Shown here: piece by piece, positions 1 through 5,912 of the stretch
How the letters are laid out: each line of letters starts with the position of its first letter
Numbering within the stretch: the stretch's first letter is position 1
Origin: Acidobacteriota bacterium
GTDB lineage: Bacteria > Acidobacteriota > Vicinamibacteria > Vicinamibacterales > UBA8438
Length of the DNA: 5,912 bases
Reading direction: 5' to 3'
Assembly (NCBI GenBank): GCA_011523485.1
Contig: WTGR01000235.1
Location: forward strand, 1 to 5,912
The notes under the pieces: model-generated
Seen by the model: only the letters and a program-made list of their open reading frames with translations
Database searches by the model: none
Told to the model about the DNA's origin: nothing
Made by a program: the position numbers and the translations under genes

Positions 1-595
1 CTGTGCCACCGTCCGGATCCTGCATCGCCCGCAGTGCTTCGGGCTCGATGCGGTACGTCCGCATGCCCGACAGGAAACGAAGCAACGGCCGAAAGCGCTT
101 GTCCCCACCAACCAGCGGCAGCGCCAAGGCGTTCGGTTCGACCGCGGGAGCCAGGGCATCCACGCTGATGTCCCACCGATTGGCTCCCTTGACGGTCCGG
201 CGCCTGAACCCATGCGACCCGTCGGACCGTTGCACGCCACAGATTTCCTCCGCCACTTCGAAGTCGTTGCCTCGCCGCGGGCGGAGATCGATGTAGTAGC
301 TGGCCCTGGTCGTATCGCTGTCCGGATTCTGCAACTCCACCGACAGAGTCAGATTTGCGGGACGCCCTCTGGCCGAGGTGCGGTGGGAAACAACGGAGAA
401 TCCTCCCCGTCGCTCGATAACCGCCTGCAACGGGGAGACCATGGCCTCGGAGAGGAATGCGAAGGCATCCGTAAAGTTGCTCTTGCCCGAGCCGTTCGGT
501 CCGACGACAAATGTCGGATTGTCGAAGTCCACGTCCTGAGACGAGAGACTGCGGAAGCCAATCAGTCGCATTCGCCGTAGCGTGCAGTCGACCAT
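1..595 (-). CDS. AAA_21-type (RecF/SMC-like) ATPase, N-terminal part; C-terminus beyond window edge
   Basis: This reading frame stays open from the ATG at 595 to the window edge, giving 198 residues without a stop. A perfect Walker A P-loop, GPNGSGKSN, lies at residues 32-40. It is preceded by MRLIGFRSLSSQDVDF (9-24), the usual first strand of RecF/SMC-like ATPases. ERRGGF (61-66) and a segment ending FLSGMRTYRIEPEALRAM (174-191) resemble the predicted-ATPase group COG4637/PF13304. By family, the Walker B and signature motifs should lie in the missing C-terminal half. The likely role is ATP hydrolysis coupled to a DNA- or RNA-acting process, and many relatives belong to defence or toxin-like pairs; the substrate is unknown. 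In-frame ATGs at 625 and 571 are alternative starts. I chose 595 because AAGGG at 603-607 sits seven bases upstream. GC content is lower than in neighbouring genes, which hints at later acquisition. Confidence 0.88.
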   Translation of the reverse strand, partial: MVDCTLRRMRLIGFRSLSSQDVDFDNPTFVVGPNGSGKSNFTDAFAFLSEAMVSPLQAVIERRGGFSVVSHRTSARGRPANLTLSVELQNPDSDTTRASYYIDLRPRRGNDFEVAEEICGVQRSDGSHGFRRRTVKGANRWDISVDALAPAVEPNALALPLVGGDKRFRPLLRFLSGMRTYRIEPEALRAMQDPDGGT

Positions 596-602
596 CACCA
601 CA

Positions 603-607
603 CCCTT
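603..607 (-). promoter_or_regulatory. Ribosome binding site supporting the ATG at 595
   Basis: On the minus strand AAGGG lies seven bases before the ATG at 595. This favours that start over the in-frame ATG at 625, which directly abuts the mqnE stop codon and has no purine-rich site before it, and over the ATG at 571. Two GTG codons immediately before the ATG are also in frame. The choice remains an inference. Confidence 0.5.
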
Positions 608-621
608 GCCGGCGCGCCGGC
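608..621. repeat. Perfect 14-base palindrome between mqnE and the ATPase gene
   Basis: GCCGGCGCGCCGGC reads identically on both strands. It sits in the 30-base gap between the mqnE stop codon and the ATPase start, ending immediately upstream of the AAGGG ribosome binding site. As RNA it could fold into a five-base-pair GC stem with a four-base loop. No T-run follows on the minus strand, so it is not a classical intrinsic terminator. It could modulate ribosome access or processing between the two cistrons, or be a chance result of high GC. Confidence 0.55.
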
Positions 622-625
622 CCAT

Positions 626-1726
626 TCACGCCGGCAGCGAGACGACGTTGTAGAAGGTGTCGCGCTCGACCGGCTCGCGACCGGCGATGCGGATGAGGCG
701 GGTGATCTCGGCCGGCGTCATCGCCTCGGGGGTCGGAGCGCCCGCCATGTGGTAGATGCGCTCCTCCTGCACGGTGCCGTCGAGGTCGTCGACCCCGAAC
801 CAGAGGGACGTCTGGGCGACGCCGACGCCGGTGGCGATCCAGAACGCCTTGACGTGCGGCACGTTGTCGAGCATCAGGCGGGCGACGGCATGGACGCGCA
901 GCGTGTCGGCCGCGGTGGGGGGCGGCAGCTTCTCCATCCGGTTGTTGTCGGGGTGGAACGCCAGCGGGATGAACGCCTGGAAGCCGCCCGTCTCGTCCTG
1001 CAGGGCGCGGGCGCGCAGCATGTGGTCGACGCGCTCCTCGTCCGTCTCGATGTGGCCGTAGAGCATCGTCACGTTCGAGCGCATGCCGAGCCGGTGGGCC
1101 AGCCGGTGAATCGCCAGGTAGCGGTCGGCGTCCGCCTTGTCGTGGCAGATCTTGCGGCGCACGCGCTCGGAGAAGACCTCGGCCCCGCCGCCGGGCAGCG
1201 AGTCGAGCCCCGCGTCCATGAGATCGCGGAGGACCTGCTCGTCGGTCATGCCGTAGAGCTCGGCGAAGAACGCGATCTCGATCGCGGTGAAGCACTTCAG
1301 GTGGATCTCCGGCCGGATGCGCTTGAAGCCCCGCAGCAGCTCCAGGTAGTAGTCCCAGGGCAGATCGGGGTGCAGTCCGTTGACCACGTGCACCTCGGTC
1401 AGCGGCTGGTCGGCCCGCTCGCGCAGCTTGTCCCAGGCCTGCTCCAGGCTCATGGTGTACGCGCCGTCGTCGCCCGGCTGCAGGCGGGCGAAGGCGCAGA
1501 AGAGACAGCTCGCGACGCAGACGTTGGTCGCCTCCAGGCGGATGTTGTGGTTGAAGAACGTGCGGCCGCCGTGGCGCTTCTCGCGTTCCCGATTGGCCAG
1601 CCAGCCGACCGCCAGCAGGTCCGGCGCGTCGAACAGCCGAATTCCGTCCTCGATGTCGAGGCGGATGCCGCCGTCCAGCTTGTCGGCAACGTCCCGCAGC
1701 CCCGCCGAGGCAATCCGCGCGTACAT
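626..1726 (-). CDS. mqnE: Aminofutalosine synthase MqnE (radical SAM, menaquinone biosynthesis)
   Basis: This 366-residue radical SAM enzyme joins the MqnA product, 3-[(1-carboxyvinyl)oxy]benzoate, to the adenosyl part of S-adenosylmethionine, giving aminofutalosine in the cytoplasmic futalosine route to menaquinone. The cluster motif CVASCLFCAF supplies Cys70, Cys74 and Cys77 (CX3CX2C) for a [4Fe-4S] cluster. Other family blocks are VVNGLHPDLPW (114-124), PGGGAEVFSERVR (178-190), LAFHPDNN (255-262) and GVDDLDGTVQEERIYHMAGA (311-330). The last block, with DLDGTV and IYHMAGA, separates MqnE from the related MqnC and CofH. Length is normal. I use the ATG at 1726; the frame extends to a TTG at 1744 without a ribosome site, while GGGGGAG lies just ahead of the ATG at a rather short spacing. 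The gene lies 40 bases after the membrane protein and is followed closely by the ATPase. No other menaquinone gene is in the window. Confidence 0.95.
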   Translation of the reverse strand: MYARIASAGLRDVADKLDGGIRLDIEDGIRLFDAPDLLAVGWLANREREKRHGGRTFFNHNIRLEATNVCVASCLFCAFARLQPGDDGAYTMSLEQAWDKLRERADQPLTEVHVVNGLHPDLPWDYYLELLRGFKRIRPEIHLKCFTAIEIAFFAELYGMTDEQVLRDLMDAGLDSLPGGGAEVFSERVRRKICHDKADADRYLAIHRLAHRLGMRSNVTMLYGHIETDEERVDHMLRARALQDETGGFQAFIPLAFHPDNNRMEKLPPPTAADTLRVHAVARLMLDNVPHVKAFWIATGVGVAQTSLWFGVDDLDGTVQEERIYHMAGAPTPEAMTPAEITRLIRIAGREPVERDTFYNVVSLPA

Positions 1727-1766
1727 GGCTCCCCCGAAAGACAAAGATGAATGCCGCGCGCCGGAC

Positions 1767-2261
1767 TCAGGCGTCGTCGTCCTCGGACACGGCGTAGGGT
1801 GTCGAAGCCTGCCGGACGACGATGGTCATGCCGAAGAGAACGATCACGCCGGCCGCCGCGAGGGCCAGGTAGCCGCCCGGGGCCATCGTCGGATCCGGCA
1901 ACGCGACCGCGGTCCGGTTGCCCTGCACGATCGCGCGCGCCTGCGACTGCGCCCAGACCTGATCGGCGGTGGTCCGCTCCATCCACTGCTCGCTCACCAG
2001 GACGATCCCGAACGCCGCCAGCCCCACGAGCAGCAACGGGTGGCGCGAGTTCTTGCGCGTGATCACGCTGAGAAAAGCGAGCACGGCGGCCAGGATCCCG
2101 AGCCCGAGGACCCATATCCCGGCGATGCTGGGGAGGCCGCCCAGGCCGCGCTCGCCGACCAGCATCCACGGCATGAACGCGCTGCCCGCGAGCACCAGCC
2201 CGGCGGACAGCGGCAGATAGTACGCGCGCATGCTGTGGGACAGAATCCCCGCCGCAGCCAT
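1767..2261 (-). CDS. Small membrane protein with four predicted transmembrane helices, unknown function
   Basis: I do not recognise this 164-residue protein. Four hydrophobic stretches are clear, at about residues 14-33, 47-67, 75-91 and 131-149. A loop of roughly 40 residues between helices three and four carries Trp and charged residues and probably forms the one sizeable soluble segment. The tail is short and acidic, ending SEDDDA. The first helix ends in FMPWML followed by a Gly-rich turn, a layout reminiscent of small four-helix proteins such as the Trp-associated membrane family (PF09534), but that resemblance is weak. The start is uncertain: GTG at 2264, ATG at 2261 and an internal ATG at residue 11 all fit, and none has a good ribosome site. 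It lies in the same direction as mqnE with a short gap, so co-transcription is plausible. Its codon use matches its GC-rich neighbours. Confidence 0.75.
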   Translation of the reverse strand: MAAAGILSHSMRAYYLPLSAGLVLAGSAFMPWMLVGERGLGGLPSIAGIWVLGLGILAAVLAFLSVITRKNSRHPLLLVGLAAFGIVLVSEQWMERTTADQVWAQSQARAIVQGNRTAVALPDPTMAPGGYLALAAAGVIVLFGMTIVVRQASTPYAVSEDDDA

Positions 2262-2476
2262 CACGGCAGTCTAGGAGCTTGGGCCGCAGAAAGCAACGAA
2301 GTGCGTTCTGCGGCGCGAGTTCCCGGGATGGTGGGGGCTGGGGCCGACACGGAGCCGCGCGACGGGTTGGCGGCGCAAGCACCGCGCCGCGGACGCGACT
2401 CGTCCCGCGCCGCATCGCGGGCGGCAGGCCTCCGCCTTGCGCCGGCTTGCGTGGACGGCTCCCACGAGGAAAACCG
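2262..2476. other. Intergenic gap between otsA and the membrane protein gene, with GC-rich hairpins
   Basis: I see no gene in these 215 bases. Two overlapping inverted repeats occur. CCCGCG at 2404-2409 pairs with CGCGGG at 2416-2421 across a six-base loop. GGCGG at 2420-2424 pairs with CCGCC at 2432-2436 across seven bases. Neither is followed by a T-run on the minus strand, so termination after otsA is possible but not shown. This is the longest gap in the window and the most likely place for a transcription-unit boundary and a promoter for the downstream genes. I could not pick out a convincing -35/-10 pair. Confidence 0.4.
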
Positions 2477-4015
<1,539 letters not shown>

Positions 4016-4066
4016 GACTGCGCAACGGCGCTGGACGTCGGACTCGCGCCGGCGTCCGGCCCCCGG

Positions 4067-4390
4067 CTACACGTCGAACGACAATCCGCACCCGCACTCG
4101 CTCTTGGCGTTCGGGTTGCGGAAGATCAACGACTGCCCGAGCATGGACGCATCGCAGTCGAGGACGGTGCCGCGCAGGTACTTGTAGCTCTTCGGGTCGA
4201 CGAAGATCCGCATGTCGTCGGCCTCGAAGACCTCGTCGTCCGGCCGGGGTTCGGTCTCCCACCGGAACACGTAGCTGAAGCCCGAGCACCCGCCCGCCTT
4301 GACGCCGACCCGCAGCCCTCCGTCGGCCACGCCGTCGCTCGCCATCGCGTCGCGGATCCGCTTCGCCGCCGCGGCAGTTACCTCAATCAT
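4067..4390 (-). CDS. iscA: A-type iron-sulfur cluster carrier (IscA/ErpA/HesB family)
   Basis: This 107-residue protein has the usual family length and the three conserved cysteines that bind iron or a cluster: Cys35 in KAGGCSGFSY (31-40), and Cys99 and Cys101 in SECGCGLSF (97-105). YLRGTVLDC (71-79) and LIFRNPNAKSECGCG (88-102) are typical of the HesB/IscA fold. A-type carriers receive clusters from a scaffold and pass them to client enzymes in the cytoplasm. Sequence alone does not separate IscA, ErpA and SufA; the symbol rests on the adjacent desulfurase and Rrf2 genes. It lies 74 bases after iscS, where the canonical isc order would place iscU first. The ATG at 4390 is supported because the conserved fold begins at once. 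Only a weak GGA stands upstream as a ribosome site. Cys79 is an extra cysteine outside the conserved triad. Confidence 0.93.
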   Translation of the reverse strand: MIEVTAAAAKRIRDAMASDGVADGGLRVGVKAGGCSGFSYVFRWETEPRPDDEVFEADDMRIFVDPKSYKYLRGTVLDCDASMLGQSLIFRNPNAKSECGCGLSFDV

Positions 4391-4403
4391 CGTCGGGCGT
4401 TCC

Positions 4404-4433
4404 AGTGTACCCGATTGCCCGCGGCCGCGTCAG
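4404..4433 (-). promoter_or_regulatory. Weak candidate sigma-70-like promoter for the carrier gene
   Basis: On the minus strand CTGACG (4433-4428) and TACACT (4409-4404) are 18 bases apart, each matching four of six bases of the -35 and -10 consensus. The -10 box ends 13 bases before the ATG at 4390, which would leave an almost leaderless transcript. The -35 box overlaps the stem-loop at 4424-4439. In sequence this GC-rich the match could be chance. Confidence 0.2.
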
Positions 4434-4439
4434 CGCGGC
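4424..4439 (-). other. GC stem-loop between iscS and the carrier gene
   Basis: GCCGCG and CGCGGC form a perfect six-base-pair stem around a four-base loop (CTGA on the minus strand). It stands in the 74-base gap after the iscS stop codon. No T-run follows, so a full intrinsic terminator is unlikely. It could act as a partial terminator or as a barrier to mRNA decay that sets the relative levels of the two proteins. Confidence 0.35.
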
Positions 4440-4464
4440 AGGCGGTCTCGGGCGCCCGGCGGCG

Positions 4465-5634
4465 TCAGCGGGCGTGCGGCGACAACTCCCGCAGGCGGGC
4501 GACGAGGCCGGCCACCTTGTCGACCGCGTAGTCGACGTCCTCCCGCGTCGTCGTGCGCCCGAGGCCGAAGCGGATGGAGGCGCGCGCGAGTTCGTCGCTG
4601 ACCCCGATGGCGTGCAACACGTGCGAAGGCTCCGGGTTCACGGACGTGCAGGCCGCTCCCGAGGACACGGCGACGTCGTCGAGCCCCACGAGCAGCGACT
4701 CGCCCTCGATCCCGTCGAAGCTGACGTTGAGGTTGTGCGGCAGGCGCGCGGCCAGCGATCCGTTGACGCGCACCCCGTTCAGCCGCTCGCGCAGCCCCGC
4801 GAGAAGGCGGTCGCGCAGACGCCCCACGCGGGCGCCCTCCTCCTCCAGATCGGCCTGGCAGATCGCGGCCGCGGCGCCGAAGCCGACGATGCCCGGCACG
4901 TTGAGGGTGCCGGACCGAAGACCCTGCTCGTGTCCCCCGCCGTCGACCAGCGGGTCGATGGAGAGCCGCGGGCGGCGGCGCCGGACGTACAGCGCGCCGA
5001 TGCCTTTCGGGCCGCACATCTTGTGGGCCGTGAACGAGAGCAGATCGACCCCCAGCGCCTCGACGTCGACCGGCACCTTGCCGACCGCCTGCGCCGCGTC
5101 GGTGTGCAGCACGATGCCGCGCGGCCGCGTCAGCTCCGCAATCCGCGCCACCGGCTGGATGACCCCGATCTCGTTGTTGGCCGCCATCACCGACACCAGC
5201 CGGGTGTGGGGCCGCAGCGCGCGCTCGACGTCGGCCACGTCGCAGAGGCCGTCCGGCCCCGGGGGCACGCGCGTCACTTCGACTCCCTCGCGCTCGAGCC
5301 GCCGGCACGGATCGAGCACCGCGTGGTGCTCGGTCGTCATCGTCACCACGTGCAGCGGCCGGCGCGGGTCCGCCGCCACCACGCCCCGCACCGCGAGGTT
5401 GTCGGACTCGGTCGCCCCGCTCGTGAAGCAGATCTCCCGCGGGTCGGCGCCGATCAGCTCGGCGGCCTGCCGGCGCGCCGCCGCCACCGCGTCGCGGGCG
5501 GTCCACCCGAACGCGTGGTGGCGGCTCGACGCGTTGCCGAAGCGCTCGGCGAAGTACGGCAGCATCGCCTCGACCACACGGGGATCGACAGGCGTGGTCG
5601 CATGGTGATCCAGGTAGACGGGCAAATCGGGCAT
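4465..5634 (-). CDS. iscS: Cysteine desulfurase, IscS/NifS type (PLP-dependent)
   Basis: This 389-residue enzyme removes sulfur from L-cysteine, forming alanine and a persulfide used to build iron-sulfur clusters. It is a cytoplasmic fold-type I aminotransferase-like protein. Visible hallmarks are YLDHHATTP (7-15), [10 protein letters not shown] (70-79), TEHHAVLD with His104 stacking on the cofactor (101-108), NNEIG (153-157), HTDAAQ with Asp179 and Gln182 (177-182), the pyridoxal lysine Lys205 after His204 in [11 protein letters not shown] (201-211), and RSGTLN (240-245). The persulfide-forming cysteine is Cys329 in SSGAACTS (324-331), with the longer mobile loop of group I (IscS/NifS) rather than SufS. 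It is about 15 residues shorter than E. coli IscS, mainly at the C-terminus. The ATG at 5634 has GAGGGG eight bases upstream. It follows the Rrf2 regulator by 69 bases and precedes the carrier gene, an isc-like order without iscU. Confidence 0.96.
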   Translation of the reverse strand: MPDLPVYLDHHATTPVDPRVVEAMLPYFAERFGNASSRHHAFGWTARDAVAAARRQAAELIGADPREICFTSGATESDNLAVRGVVAADPRRPLHVVTMTTEHHAVLDPCRRLEREGVEVTRVPPGPDGLCDVADVERALRPHTRLVSVMAANNEIGVIQPVARIAELTRPRGIVLHTDAAQAVGKVPVDVEALGVDLLSFTAHKMCGPKGIGALYVRRRRPRLSIDPLVDGGGHEQGLRSGTLNVPGIVGFGAAAAICQADLEEEGARVGRLRDRLLAGLRERLNGVRVNGSLAARLPHNLNVSFDGIEGESLLVGLDDVAVSSGAACTSVNPEPSHVLHAIGVSDELARASIRFGLGRTTTREDVDYAVDKVAGLVARLRELSPHAR

Positions 5635-5642
5635 GGCGCGTT

Positions 5643-5648
5643 CCCCTC
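5643..5648 (-). promoter_or_regulatory. Ribosome binding site of iscS
   Basis: GAGGGG on the minus strand lies eight bases before the ATG at 5634. It is the clearest ribosome site in the window and fixes the iscS start. The conserved YLDHHATTP block follows within seven residues of that start. Confidence 0.6.
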
Positions 5649-5703
5649 GGCCTTCCGGAAACCCACGACGCCGGAGCGCGCCGCACGGGAGGGGGGCAGG
5701 CTG

Positions 5704-5912
5704 TCAATCGGCAGCGGCAGGAACGGAGAAGGTCGACTCGGCGGGCCTCCGCACCACGGTGAGCGGCAGCGGCGCGGGCGGCTCGTCGCTGACCAGCTCG
5801 TCGACGGTGAAGGAAGCCAGCGATTGCACGATGCGATCCTTGAGCCGCCAGAGCGGATCGCGCACGTTGCACTTGGCGTACTGCTCGCAACTCTCGTCCT
5901 CGTCCGAGCAGG
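5704..5912 (-). CDS. Rrf2-family (IscR-like) transcriptional regulator, C-terminal part
   Basis: The visible 69 residues run from the window edge to a TGA at 5706-5704. The fragment begins CSDEDESCEQYAKC, three cysteines spaced CX6CX5C, close to the CX5CX5C cluster-binding motif of E. coli IscR. NVRDPLWRLKDRIV then matches the helix that follows the cysteines in Rrf2 proteins, and VDELV the usual end of the fold. A Pro/Ala-rich tail of about 30 residues follows. Rrf2 proteins are about 130-170 residues long, so roughly half is present, and the N-terminal winged helix lies outside the window. By family it is a DNA-binding regulator that senses cluster status, nitric oxide or redox state. Its place just upstream of iscS suggests it controls this unit. 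CymR- or NsrR-like relatives cannot be excluded without the N-terminus. Confidence 0.87.
   Translation of the reverse strand, partial: CSDEDESCEQYAKCNVRDPLWRLKDRIVQSLASFTVDELVSDEPPAPLPLTVVRRPAESTFSVPAAAD

Noticed and set aside
3..580. Short plus-strand frames (3-296 and 212-580) and the 70-codon minus-strand frame at 349-561
   Set aside because: They overlap the ATPase gene in other frames or on the other strand. The ATPase frame stays open through the whole stretch and contains a Walker A motif, while these contain nothing recognisable.
626..1726. Assignment of the radical SAM gene as mqnC or cofH
   Set aside because: The C-terminal GVDDLDGTV and IYHMAGA blocks and the internal EVHVVNGLHPDLPW block are those of MqnE.
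749..1750. 333-codon open frame on the plus strand antisense to mqnE
   Set aside because: Low-complexity Val/Glu/Arg/Gln-rich mirror of mqnE with no motif. The minus-strand frame has the complete radical SAM signature.
2404..2436. Intrinsic terminator after otsA
   Set aside because: The hairpins are real inverted repeats, but no T-run follows on the minus strand and two alternative foldings compete. I record them only as part of the intergenic gap.
4430..5890. 486-codon open frame on the minus strand across iscS and the regulator gene
   Set aside because: Arg/Ala-rich composition without any motif. It is an alternate-frame shadow of the desulfurase, whose catalytic residues are all intact in the other frame.

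Overview
This window looks like ordinary chromosomal DNA from a high-GC bacterium. Hand counts on sampled lines give about 65-77% G+C over most of it and nearer 60-63% over most of the first 600 bases. Every gene I can support lies on the minus strand, so the natural reading order is from position 5912 down to 1. The aminofutalosine synthase gene implies menaquinone synthesis by the futalosine route. That route, the high GC and the GT20 subfamily fit groups such as Acidobacteriota, Myxococcota or Gemmatimonadota. I cannot fix the phylum from sequence alone, and Acidobacteriota is only a guess.

Layout in transcription order. (1) 5912-5704: the C-terminal half of an Rrf2-family (IscR-like) regulator with a three-cysteine cluster, cut by the window edge. 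(2) 5634-4465: a complete IscS/NifS-type cysteine desulfurase. (3) 4390-4067: a complete A-type (IscA/ErpA/HesB) iron-sulfur carrier. (4) 4015-2477: a complete trehalose-6-phosphate synthase (OtsA, GT20). (5) A gap of about 215 bases with GC-rich hairpins but no gene. (6) 2261-1767: a small predicted four-helix membrane protein of unknown function. (7) 1726-626: a complete radical SAM aminofutalosine synthase, MqnE. (8) 595-1: the N-terminal part of an AAA_21-type (RecF/SMC-like) ATPase with an intact Walker A motif, cut by the other window edge.

The first three genes form a minimal iron-sulfur supply unit: regulator, sulfur donor and carrier. No IscU-type scaffold gene lies between the desulfurase and the carrier. 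OtsA follows with a 51-base gap, but no trehalose-phosphate phosphatase gene is present. MqnE needs a [4Fe-4S] cluster, so it is a plausible client of the upstream genes, but that link is only inference from proximity. The ATPase begins right after the MqnE stop codon, has lower GC, and is the only gene here with an accessory or defence flavour. Its downstream partner, if any, lies outside the window. I found no RNA gene, CRISPR array, insertion sequence or prophage feature, and nothing that clearly amounts to a new system.
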